From: Trebonia sp036276115
GTDB taxonomy: Bacteria; Actinomycetota; Actinomycetes; Streptosporangiales; Streptosporangiaceae
NCBI GenBank assembly: GCA_036276115.1
Contig: DATBEM010000211.1
Coordinates: 1 to 17,667, forward strand
Direction of reading: 5' to 3'
Length of the DNA: 17,667 nt
Shown here: positions 1 through 6,658 of the stretch, piece by piece
Numbering within the stretch: position 1 is the first letter of the stretch
Layout of the letters: the number at the start of each line of letters is the position of its first letter
Notes under the pieces: generated by a model
What the model was told of the DNA's origin: nothing
What the model saw: only the letters and a program-made list of their open reading frames with translations
The model's database searches: none
Translations under genes and position numbers: made by a program

Positions 1-1
1 C

Positions 2-298
2 GTGGCCGAGGCGGCGGTCGTGCCGTCGCCGGACCCGCTGCGGCTGGCGGTCCCCAAGGCCTACGTCATCCTCGCCGCCTCGGCCACGCCCGGCCCGGAC
101 CTGGCCCGCGACATCATGGCCTTCGTGCGCGGGCGCGTCCCGGGCTACAAGCGGATCCGCCGCCTGGAGTTCCACGACCTGCCCAAGACGATCTCGGGCA
201 AGATCCGCCGGGTGGAGCTGCGCGCCCGCGAGGACGACGCCGCCGTGGCCAAGCCGCGCGGGGTGACCGAGTTCTGGGAAGAGGACTTCAGCTGGTAG
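2..298 (+). CDS. C-terminal fragment of an AMP-binding acyl-CoA/acetyl-CoA synthetase-like enzyme (5' end outside window)
   Basis: This is the last ~98 codons of an adenylate-forming enzyme that activates a carboxylic acid as acyl-AMP and passes it to CoA. The visible part matches the small mobile C-terminal domain: AYVIL, then a helix ending in PGYKRIRRLEFHDLPKT, then the A10-type motif SGKIRR, whose lysine (SGK) is the conserved catalytic lysine of the adenylation half-reaction. The tail EFWEEDFSW follows and the gene stops at TAG 296-298. The GTG at position 2 is almost certainly internal, because a full enzyme has about 500-600 residues. Family assignment is firm; substrate cannot be told because the specificity pocket lies upstream. 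An NRPS-type adenylation domain is less likely, since no carrier domain follows. Confidence 0.85.
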   Translation: MAEAAVVPSPDPLRLAVPKAYVILAASATPGPDLARDIMAFVRGRVPGYKRIRRLEFHDLPKTISGKIRRVELRAREDDAAVAKPRGVTEFWEEDFSW

Positions 299-353
299 AG
301 CCGGGCGCGACGATGGCGACCCCGAAGTTGACCTTCTAACGACATGTGATCAC

Positions 354-379
354 GACAGTACGGCGCGAAGCGTACTGTC
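354..379 (+). promoter_or_regulatory. Perfect inverted repeat overlapping a probable -10 box
   Basis: GACAGTACG (354-362) and CGTACTGTC (371-379) are exact reverse complements, 9-bp arms around an 8-nt spacer. The right arm contains TACTGT (373-378), a plausible TANNNT -10 hexamer placed 10 nt before the ATG at 389, with AGGG at 381-384 as a weak ribosome site. The symmetry is what a dimeric repressor would use, and occupancy would block the promoter. The rest of the 299-388 gap shows no other clear signal. That it is an operator is inference. Confidence 0.5.
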
Positions 380-388
380 TAGGGCACC

Positions 389-925
389 ATGGAACACCGG
401 GAACTTATCGAAGTCCTTTCCGCGCGCTTGCTTACCCGGGCAGAACTCGGCGACCTAGGCGATCTCACCATCACGTTCCGCGCGAACCGAAACGGCGGGG
501 CGCATGTGCCCGACTGCAAGAGCGTGAGCGCGAAGGCCGTCTACGACGAGCATGTGGGCGCAGCGGGTGATGATGTCCGGTTGTCGCGGATACGGTCCGG
601 GCTCGATGACACGCTGAAGGTCCTCACGACCATCCGCGAGCGGGGCGCGCTCGAGACCTCGGGGCTGACGCGCTTTTACCCGATCCACTGGCACGACCCC
701 GACCGGTCCCCGTTCAGTGACCTGGGCCGGGCGCTGCTAACGACGCGGGTGGAGGTCACCGAGACGGCCGTCACGGTGCGAACGCGCATTGACGAGGACA
801 CCGAACTGCACCGGGGGGCTGCGAATCCGGGACCTGCGGGCCGAGCTGGACGAGCTACGGCAGCGGGAACGGGAGATCACGGGCGAACTGGCGACGCTCG
901 GCGCCCAAGACCGACCGGCCGATAA
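389..925 (+). CDS. Unrecognised protein, probably frameshifted near its 3' end
   Basis: Starts at ATG 389 with AGGG four bases upstream. I do not recognise the family. Residues 1-142 (MEHRELIEVL to EDTELHR) have normal high-GC codon use and look like a mixed helical/strand domain containing FYPIHWHDPDRSPFSDLG. After the G6 run at 813-818 the reading frame turns into Ala/Gly/Arg-rich filler and stops at 925. The neighbouring frame from 819 instead encodes a convincing charged coiled coil, IRDLRAELDELRQREREI, and ends at TAA 939-941. Removing one G joins the two into a protein of about 183 residues. So the gene is either a one-base frameshift mutant, a sequencing artefact in the homopolymer, or a +1 recoding case. 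It has its own promoter region with an inverted repeat and precedes the XRE/DUF5753 pair, with which it may belong. Confidence 0.6.
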   Translation: MEHRELIEVLSARLLTRAELGDLGDLTITFRANRNGGAHVPDCKSVSAKAVYDEHVGAAGDDVRLSRIRSGLDDTLKVLTTIRERGALETSGLTRFYPIHWHDPDRSPFSDLGRALLTTRVEVTETAVTVRTRIDEDTELHRGAANPGPAGRAGRATAAGTGDHGRTGDARRPRPTGR

Positions 926-1033
926 CACGAACGGCCATTAACGCCGCAATCCGGCCCGGGGCTGTCATGCGGTCGTATTGTTGATCACGTTATATGAATC
1001 TCAACCAAGCCTGTATGGGCACGCCCACCGCCC

Positions 1034-1123
1034 GGGTAATAATCGCGTCGCCGGAGTAATAAGCGGCCGGACGCGAGTAATAACCGGGCCACGGCGGGTA
1101 ATCGCGGGTGACGGGAGTGATCG
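1034..1123 (+). repeat. Ladder of GTAATAA-type direct repeats upstream of the XRE regulator
   Basis: GTAATAA occurs at 1036-1042, 1056-1062 and 1077-1083, followed by degenerate copies GTAATCG at 1098-1104 and GTGATCG at 1117-1123. Each is preceded by GG, GA or similar. The spacing of 20, 21, 21 and 19 bp puts every copy on the same face of the helix. The array ends at the start codon of the regulator at 1127, and the last copy overlaps its ribosome site (GGGAG, 1113-1117). It occupies most of the 942-1126 gap. The remaining part (942-1030) holds an AT-rich stretch, GTTATATGAATC near 989-1000, that may contain a promoter. An autoregulatory multi-site operator is the likely role. Confidence 0.6.
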
Positions 1124-1126
1124 GCA

Positions 1127-1926
1127 GTGCCAGACGCGACCAATGCCCGGCTTTTCGGGGAGCTGCTGCGGGCGTTCCGGGAGGAGGCGGGGCTATCACA
1201 GGCGGAGCCGGCCAAGGCCGCCTACTGCTCGCAGTCGCTGATCAGCGGGCTGGAGACGGGGACAAGGGCACCCGCGAGGACACCATCGCGGTCATTGACG
1301 GCGCGGTCGGCGCCAAGGGCAAGCTGGTCATCATCTGGCCCGCCGCGTCCTCCGGCGGCCAGACGGTCGAGAGCCTGGCCGGGCTGGAGTCCGAAGCGGT
1401 CAAGATCAGCGACTGGGAGCCGTACATCATCCCCGGGCTCGCCCAGACGCCCGACTACTCGCGGGCGGTCACGCGCGCAGGGCGCCCGCGAGCCAGCGAA
1501 GCCGAGATAGCGGACCTTGCAGAGAAGCGCATCGCGCGCCAGGCAATCTTCGCTGGCACGGAAGCGCCCATGATGTCGTTCGCCATCGACGAGTCAGCCT
1601 TGTTGAGGCCGTTCGGGGGCAAGGCAGCGATGCGCGATCAGCTACTCGCGCTAGAAGAAATGGCCATGCGACCGGGAATTATTATCCAGGTCATGCCGTT
1701 CACCGCAACCGAGCATCCTGGGCATGCTGGACCGTTGCGCATCATGGAATTCCCAGGAAAATCCCCGGCCTGGTATTCTGAGGGCTGGAATTCGGGCAGG
1801 ATGGCCGACGCTAAAAATGAAGTTTTCTTGGCGATGATTCACTTCGACCTAATCCGCGCGTCAGCACTCTCGCCCGCCCAGTCGGTAGAGTTGATGTCCT
1901 CGGTAAGGAATTCGCGTCATGAGTGA
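1127..1926 (+). pseudogene. XRE-family regulator with DUF5753 (Scr1/WhiJ-like), broken by a one-base frameshift
   Basis: Starts at GTG 1127 behind GGGAG. Residues 1-49 form a recognisable XRE helix-turn-helix (LFGELLRAFREEAGLSQ, then YCSQSLISGLETGTRAP). At about 1271-1273 the frame is lost. The next frame carries on exactly where the family would, with REDTIAVIDGAVGAKGKL, then the DUF5753 signature (SDWEPYIIPGLAQTPDYSRA, IARQAIF, MMSFAIDESALLRPFGG, GIIIQVMPF, MEFPGKSPAWYSEG). One extra C in the CCC run would restore RAPREDTIAVID. The DUF5753 frame can be read open from an ATG at 1108, but its first ~50 codons there are not family-like. The stop (1924-1926) overlaps the DUF397 start by 8 nt, so the two were translationally coupled. 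Members of this family pair with DUF397 proteins and affect development and antibiotic production in Streptomyces. Confidence 0.8.
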
Positions 1927-2092
1927 CCCCACGTGGATTAAATCGTCATACTCGAGCGGCGCTTCCGCGAACTGCGTGGAGATTGCGGCGCTGCCGGATG
2001 GCGGGCGGGCGGTCCGCGACAGCAAGGACCCCGGGGGGGCGATGCTGGTGCTGACGGCGTGGCAGTGGGCGAGGCTCACCCAGAGCGTGTTA
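1919..2092 (+). pseudogene. DUF397 protein whose stop codon is missing
   Basis: ATG 1919 overlaps the end of the DUF5753 gene (ATGAGTGA). The product matches DUF397 along its whole usual length of about 60 residues: TWIKSSYSSG, NCVEIA, LPDGGRAVRDSKDPGGAMLVLTAWQWARL. DUF397 proteins are small partners of XRE/DUF5753 regulators; the biochemical role is unresolved. No stop follows residue 58. The frame continues through the TCA at 2093-2095, which is the reversed stop of the convergent condensation gene, and stays open to 3346, reading that gene's antisense strand. The extension has the composition of an antisense shadow, so the end given here is the end of the recognisable domain. Loss of the native 3' end, for example by a deletion junction near 2090, is the simplest reading. 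Confidence 0.7.
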
Positions 2093-3454
2093 TCAGGTCC
2101 CGGTCAGGGCGCCGGGGTCCAGGGCCGCCTCGACCAGGACCGCCTCGATGGCCCCCAGGAATGCCTCCATGCCCGCCGGGGACAGGTAGTGGGTGTCGGC
2201 CAGCAGCTCGAACTGGATCATGTTCGGCTCGTTGTTGATGTGCAGGTAGCAGCGCTCGCCGCCGTCGCCGTTCGCGCGGACCAGGCGGAACTCCGGCGGG
2301 CCGGCGGCGAGCACCTCGCCCGGGCCGGGGGGCCGGTTGCCCGGCTCCTTCCGGTAATGCGTCCGGCGGTCGTTGACGAAGCAGGTGCCGATGTCGGGCG
2401 CCTCGCCGCGCTCGCGGGCGACCCGCTCCACCAGCTCCCGGCGCCGGAGCGGATCGCAGTAGGCGATGTTGTAGGCGGCCACCGCGGCCCGGCGGGTACG
2501 GCGGACGGCCTCGTCGATGGTGATGCCCGCCACGTCGACCACGCTGAGGCTGAAGTGGCAGAGCGGGCTCACGACGGCGGCGAAGCCAGGCCGCAGCCGG
2601 TTGTTGACCACCGAGTTGATCACCGCCGGGTTGCTGCCGGTCAGCCTGGCCTGGGCGATGGCGTAGGCGGCGAGCAGGACGTTGGCGGTGCTCGTCCCGG
2701 TCCGGGCGGCGATGACCTGCACGGCCGGGAACGAGGCGGGCGAGTCATAGAACACCTGCCAGTAACGCGGGTCGCGGTGGTCGGCCGGGCCGGGGAACCG
2801 GCGGGTCGGGACCTGGCGCAGCAGCCGCTCCCAGTGCCGCAGGGCAGCATCGCTCTGCCGGATGGCGGCCGGGGTGGCCTGCGCCGCGGCCAGCTCCAGG
2901 GGCTGCGGCGCGGTGACCGGCGGGAGGAGGCTGGCCCGGCCCGACCGCCGGGCCGCCTGCCGGCGGGACAGGTCGCGCAGCATGATCCGCACCCCCTCGC
3001 CGTCGGCCGCGAGGTGCGAGACGAGCGACACCAGGTGAGTGGCCACGCCCTGGCGGGCGATCACCGCCCAGCGGATGGGCCAGTCCCTTGCGCAATCGAG
3101 CGCGGACCGGTTGTCGAGGCGCGCATACACGTCGGCCGCCACTTGCGCAGGATCGGCGTCACCGGCGTCAACCACTTTCAGCAATGCGTGGCCGGATCTT
3201 GCAATGGCTTGCTGCGGACGGCCGTCGGAGAATTGCAGCCGGGTCCGCAGGGAAGAATGCCTGCTCATGAGAAACTGCAGGTCATCGGCCACGTCAGCCG
3301 GAGTGCGGCCGGGCGGCAGCTCCTGGCACCAGCCGAGGCTGAATGATGTCGTATGCGACTCCTGCAGCGACGGCCAGATCTCCCATTGCCCCCAGGTGAA
3401 GTCGCCCACGCCGCCGATGTCACCCTCGAACGGAACCATGATCTGCTCGGTCAT
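2093..3454 (-). CDS. Stand-alone condensation (C) domain superfamily acyltransferase
   Basis: A 453-residue protein starting at ATG 3454 behind GGTGGAG; a TTG eight codons upstream is open but has a worse context. It belongs to the chloramphenicol-acetyltransferase-like fold used by NRPS condensation domains and free-standing acyltransferases. The N-terminus shows WGQWEIWPSLQE, and the catalytic motif appears as SHLAADG around residues 146-152. The second, catalytic His (H147) and the Asp-Gly are kept, while the usual first His is Ser. FVNDRRTHYR and VVNNRLRPGF match later conserved blocks. There is no carrier, adenylation or thioesterase domain and no NRPS gene nearby. A DFGWG-type motif is not apparent. 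It could make an amide or ester on a free substrate. It is transcribed alone, converging with the DUF397 remnant, with 110 bases to the ABC operon upstream. Confidence 0.8.
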   Translation of the reverse strand: MTEQIMVPFEGDIGGVGDFTWGQWEIWPSLQESHTTSFSLGWCQELPPGRTPADVADDLQFLMSRHSSLRTRLQFSDGRPQQAIARSGHALLKVVDAGDADPAQVAADVYARLDNRSALDCARDWPIRWAVIARQGVATHLVSLVSHLAADGEGVRIMLRDLSRRQAARRSGRASLLPPVTAPQPLELAAAQATPAAIRQSDAALRHWERLLRQVPTRRFPGPADHRDPRYWQVFYDSPASFPAVQVIAARTGTSTANVLLAAYAIAQARLTGSNPAVINSVVNNRLRPGFAAVVSPLCHFSLSVVDVAGITIDEAVRRTRRAAVAAYNIAYCDPLRRRELVERVARERGEAPDIGTCFVNDRRTHYRKEPGNRPPGPGEVLAAGPPEFRLVRANGDGGERCYLHINNEPNMIQFELLADTHYLSPAGMEAFLGAIEAVLVEAALDPGALTGT

Positions 3455-3519
3455 TTCTCCACCGTTGCGCCCTTGCAATTCGCCCGCCCGCTAAACCGGG
3501 ACATAATTGGTAATCCCCG

Positions 3520-3545
3520 GGCGCCTTAATCCTTAAACTGGCGCC
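3520..3545 (-). terminator. Possible weak hairpin after the ABC operon
   Basis: GGCGCC at 3520-3525 and 3540-3545 can pair across a 14-nt AT-rich loop. It lies 20 bases beyond the permease stop and in the leader region of the condensation gene. No clear U-tract follows, so it may be a terminator, part of the downstream promoter region, or nothing. Confidence 0.25.
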
Positions 3546-3564
3546 GGGCTACCGGCCAGCGGGG

Positions 3565-4476
3565 CTAGCTGGTGATGTCGGAGCTGGTGAACTTCGCCCA
3601 GGCGATGGCGAGGAAGATCACCGCGTAGATCGCGAACGACAGCAGGCCGTGCAGCAGGGTCGTCGCGTCGACCGGGATGCGGAGGACGGCGTCGAATGAG
3701 TTCCACCAGTGGGTCGGCAGGTACGGGGCGATGACCGCGAACTGGGGAATCTGGTCGGCGACCTCGCTCGTCACCATGGCGATCATGATCGCCGCGATCG
3801 CCCCGATCGCGTGCTCGGTCATGGTGGAGATCGCCAGGCCGATCGCGCCCATGGCGGCCATCGCGGCCGAGATGTAGAGCGTCACCCACAAGACCCGGAC
3901 CAGGCCGGACCCGAGCGAGACGGTGTCGCCCGACAGCAGCGTGACCGGGCCGACCGGGAACGCGATCACGCCCACGAGCAGGGCCACGATCGCGATGATG
4001 AACGTCGCGGCGATCCCGAAGGCGACGATCGCCAGGTACTTGACGCTCAGCAGCCGGGCCCGCCCGGCCGGGCGGGTCAGCAGGTAGCGCAGCGTCCCGT
4101 AGCCGGCCTCGCCCGCGACCGAGTCGCCCGCGACGACCGCCACCACCAGCGGCAGGACCAGGATCAGGAGCGACTGCAAGGCGATGAGGGTGAGGAACAC
4201 GCCGTTGCCGGCGAGCTGGTTGAAGAACGCCTGCGGGCCGTTGCCCTCGCCGCCGTCCGGGCGGGGGGCGGCGATCTTCAGGCCGGCCCCGATCAGCACC
4301 GGGAACAGGAAGATGACCAGCAGCAGGAGCTGGTTGCGGCGGCGCCGGAACACCAGCCGCAGCTCGGAGGCGAGGAACCGCAGGTAGCCGCGGGCCGGCC
4401 CGGCCGGGCGGGCCTCGGTAACGCCCGCCTCGGCGGGGACGGGCACCAGGGGAGCGTCGGTCACGTCAGCGCTCAA
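3565..4476 (-). CDS. ABC-2 type transporter permease
   Basis: A 303-residue integral membrane protein, the channel half of an ABC transporter. A cytoplasmic N-terminus of about 45 residues ends in RRRRNQ, followed by a first membrane helix (LLLLVIFLFPVLIGAGL), a periplasm-side-type loop rich in Gly/Asn, then about five more hydrophobic segments. The last is AIYAVIFLAIAW near the C-terminus. The cytoplasmic loop GEAGYGTLRYLLTRPAGRARLLSVKYLA is the coupling segment typical of ABC-2 permeases. The start is taken as TTG 4476, with GGAGAGG nine bases upstream, giving an 11-nt overlap with the ATPase gene. GTG 4464 is an alternative that abuts the ATPase stop. It is the third gene of the LolA-like/ATPase/permease operon. 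The substrate is unknown. Confidence 0.88.
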   Translation of the reverse strand: MSADVTDAPLVPVPAEAGVTEARPAGPARGYLRFLASELRLVFRRRRNQLLLLVIFLFPVLIGAGLKIAAPRPDGGEGNGPQAFFNQLAGNGVFLTLIALQSLLILVLPLVVAVVAGDSVAGEAGYGTLRYLLTRPAGRARLLSVKYLAIVAFGIAATFIIAIVALLVGVIAFPVGPVTLLSGDTVSLGSGLVRVLWVTLYISAAMAAMGAIGLAISTMTEHAIGAIAAIMIAMVTSEVADQIPQFAVIAPYLPTHWWNSFDAVLRIPVDATTLLHGLLSFAIYAVIFLAIAWAKFTSSDITS

Positions 4477-5443
4477 CGTCGAATCCCTCTCCGGTCAGGC
4501 CCACGAACAGCTCCTCGAGACTCGGGGTGAGCACGCTCAGCGCGCGGACGCCGACGCCCGCGTGCACGAGCTCGGCGGTGATCCGCTCGGGCTCGGCGTC
4601 ACCGAGCTCGGCGGTGACGCGGCCCTCGGCCGAGCGCGGGTCGGCCAGGCCGAGCTTGGCGAACACGGTGGCGGCGGCCTCGGCATCGGCCGTCGTGACG
4701 CTGATCCGGGCGGCCTGGGTCTTCCGCAGGCCGTCGAGCGACCCCTGGAAGACGAGCTGCCCGGCCCGCATCACCCCGACGTGCGAGCACACCTGCTCGA
4801 CCTCAGCCAGCAGGTGCGAGGAGACGAACACGGTCGTCCCGTCGGCCGCGATCTCCCGCACCAGGGCGCGCACCTCGCGGGTGCCCTGCGGGTCCAGGCC
4901 GTTGGTGGGCTCGTCGAGGATGATCAGGTCGCGGGGGCGCAGCAGCCCGGCCGCGATCGCCAGCCGCTGCTTCATGCCCAGGGAGTAGTTCCGGAAGCGC
5001 TTGCGGGCGGCGGCGGTCAGCCCGACCCGCTCCAGGGCGACGCCGATGCGCACCTTGGCGGTCCGGGGGTCGGCGGTCGCGTCGGCCGCGTCGCAGCGGG
5101 CCAGGTTCTCCCAGCCGGACAGGAACGGGAAGAACGCCGGGCCCTCGACCAGCGACCCGACCCGGTGCAGGACCCGCCCGGCGCCGCCCGGCATCGGCGT
5201 GCCCAGCAGGGCGGCGGTCCCGCTGGTGGGGAAGGCCAGGCCCAGCAGCATCCGGATCGTCGTGGTCTTGCCCGAGCCGTTCGGGCCGAGGAACCCGTAG
5301 ACCGAGTGGGCCGGAACGGCCAGGTCGACGTCGTTGACGGCGACCTGGCCGCTGCGGAACCGCTTCGTCAGCCCGGCGCTGGAGATCGCCAGGTCACCGG
5401 GGACTCGCGGCTCGCCGGCAGTTACTTGCCGGTCAGGAGTCAC
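4466..5443 (-). CDS. ABC transporter ATP-binding protein
   Basis: A 325-residue nucleotide-binding subunit that powers the adjacent permease. Visible motifs: Walker A GPNGSGKT (residues 53-60), Q-loop region around LVEGPAFFPFLSGWENL, ABC signature YSLGMKQRL (153-161), Walker B LIILDE (173-178) with D-loop NGLD, and an H-loop in VFVSSHLL. The C-terminal ~90 residues form the extra regulatory domain found in drug/bacitracin/Nod-type ABC-2 exporters and end with the common SLEELFVGLTG. It starts at GTG 5443, which overlaps the stop of the LolA-like gene by 11 nt, and it ends inside the start of the permease. Export rather than import is expected because there is no binding protein of the importer type. 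Confidence 0.93.
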   Translation of the reverse strand: MTPDRQVTAGEPRVPGDLAISSAGLTKRFRSGQVAVNDVDLAVPAHSVYGFLGPNGSGKTTTIRMLLGLAFPTSGTAALLGTPMPGGAGRVLHRVGSLVEGPAFFPFLSGWENLARCDAADATADPRTAKVRIGVALERVGLTAAARKRFRNYSLGMKQRLAIAAGLLRPRDLIILDEPTNGLDPQGTREVRALVREIAADGTTVFVSSHLLAEVEQVCSHVGVMRAGQLVFQGSLDGLRKTQAARISVTTADAEAAATVFAKLGLADPRSAEGRVTAELGDAEPERITAELVHAGVGVRALSVLTPSLEELFVGLTGEGFDVER

Positions 5444-6566
5444 CAGCGCCGTTCCCGGCCGGCGTCGCGTGCCCGACGGCGGCGTACAAGACGCTGGGGT
5501 CGACCGCCCCGGCGTACATCTCGTCGCCGACGATCAGGACGTTGACCAGGCTGGTGTGCAGCAGCTGGCCGCTTCCCCACGCCCCGTGGACCGGCTTGGC
5601 GGCGCCGAGGAAGGCGCTGACGGCGGCCGCGCTGTCGCCCGAGAACGTGGCCGTCCCGGACGGGGCGCTGGTGGCGCCGGGCGCGGGCCCCGCCTGCGCC
5701 AGCACCGACTGCGGCACCTCGGCCACGGCGAGCCAGCCCTGGCCGTACTGGCCGTAGCCCGCCTTCGAGGTGTCATGGCCGGCCGACGGCTTGGTGGTGT
5801 CGTCGTAGGTCGCGCCCGCGGGCGGGGTGAAGCTGAAGTTAGCCGCGGCCGGGGCGGTGTAGGAGATCTGGGTGTAGCCGACCTGGAACGCGGGCGACGA
5901 GGCGCCCCTGGCGAAGACCTGCACCCGCAGCGGGACGTTGGTCTTGCCGTCGATGGCGACGCGGACCGACCCGATCGTGGAGCGGCTGTCCTTCGGCGCG
6001 AGGACGAGCTGGTAGGCCGCCTCGCCCGCGACCGTCAGGTTCGAGTCGACGCTGACCACCGTGGTCGGGCCGACCGCGGCCAGGGCCTGGCTGGCGGCCT
6101 GCTGGGGGGTCAGCGGGGGCAGCTTCTCCGGCGCCGGGTGGGCCGGCTTGTCCGCTGCGCTGAACCTGGTGACCGTGTTGCCCTGGCTGTCCCACAGCCA
6201 GCCGGTCGCGCCGTCGCGGATGACGTCGGTCTCGCTCATCGGCTGCGGGACCGCGAGCCGGAAGTGGGTCGCGTCCTTCCAGTACACCTTGATCGTGTGC
6301 GACCCGGTGATCAGGGAGGCCAGGGAGCCCTGGTTGCCGGCGTCGGGCAGCTTCGGCAGGCCGAGGCTCGTCGTCTCGACCACGGTGCCGGTCAGCGGCG
6401 GGACGCTCTGGGTCGACCCGATCGCCGTGAGCAGCTGCGCGGGCGTCTTCGCGGGCAGGCCGGGGGCGGCCTGGGCGACGCCGATGGCCGACGCGGCGAT
6501 CGCCCCGGCGGTAGCGATGACGGCCACGCCGGGCACTGCCCACCGGGCCTTTCGGGAAAGCCTCAT
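5433..6566 (-). CDS. Secreted LolA/RseB-fold (DUF2092-like) protein
   Basis: First gene of the ABC operon. The start ATG 6566 is chosen because GGAGGA (6581-6576) lies nine bases upstream; an in-frame ATG at 6575 directly abuts that site. The protein has 377 residues. MRLSRKARW and a hydrophobic stretch ending IGVAQAAPG form a signal peptide with a probable AQA cleavage site, without a lipobox Cys. The body has the pattern of actinobacterial LolA-like proteins: TPAQLLTAIGSTQSVPPLTGTVVETTSLGLPKLP, IKVYWKDATHFRLAVPQPMSETDVIRDGATGWLWDSQGNTVTRF, and a second half with NVPLRVQVFARG and FSFTPPAGATY. The fold binds lipidic or hydrophobic ligands or senses envelope state (RseB). Co-transcription with an ABC-2 transporter and divergence from a two-component system suggest a role in envelope lipid or lipoprotein handling or sensing; this is inference. 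Confidence 0.8.
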   Translation of the reverse strand: MRLSRKARWAVPGVAVIATAGAIAASAIGVAQAAPGLPAKTPAQLLTAIGSTQSVPPLTGTVVETTSLGLPKLPDAGNQGSLASLITGSHTIKVYWKDATHFRLAVPQPMSETDVIRDGATGWLWDSQGNTVTRFSAADKPAHPAPEKLPPLTPQQAASQALAAVGPTTVVSVDSNLTVAGEAAYQLVLAPKDSRSTIGSVRVAIDGKTNVPLRVQVFARGASSPAFQVGYTQISYTAPAAANFSFTPPAGATYDDTTKPSAGHDTSKAGYGQYGQGWLAVAEVPQSVLAQAGPAPGATSAPSGTATFSGDSAAAVSAFLGAAKPVHGAWGSGQLLHTSLVNVLIVGDEMYAGAVDPSVLYAAVGHATPAGNGAGDS

Positions 6567-6600
6567 TGCCTGCATTCCTCCACTGTGCCTTATGCCCGCT

Positions 6601-6615
6601 GTGAGCAGGCTGAGA
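6601..6615 (-). promoter_or_regulatory. Candidate response-regulator box in the LolA-operon promoter
   Basis: On the minus strand this reads TCTCAG, CCT, GCTCAC, two imperfect hexamers. It sits just upstream of CATAAG (6594-6589), a possible -10 of the LolA operon. The ten bases TCTCAGCCTG recur at 11716-11725 before protease 2. OmpR-type regulators bind tandem half-sites in such positions. Function is inferred. Confidence 0.35.
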
Positions 6616-6647
6616 AGCACTCGCCGGGATGTGTGGCCGACAGCTAA

Positions 6648-6653
6648 TACTCT
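6648..6653 (+). promoter_or_regulatory. -10 box for a probably leaderless response-regulator transcript
   Basis: TACTCT lies five bases before the GTG at 6659. No Shine-Dalgarno sequence is present, so transcription probably begins at or next to the start codon. An overlapping alternative -10, TAATAC, is at 6645-6650. Confidence 0.45.
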
Positions 6654-6658
6654 AAAGC

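Noticed and set aside
1034..1123. Plasmid-type replication iterons
   Set aside because: The spacing fits, but there is no Rep gene or AT-rich melting region, and the array abuts a regulator start.
2096..3346. The long + strand continuation of the DUF397 frame as a real 475-residue protein
   Set aside because: Past residue 58 it is antisense to a well-supported condensation-domain gene and has shadow-like composition. It is kept only as a finding about the lost stop.
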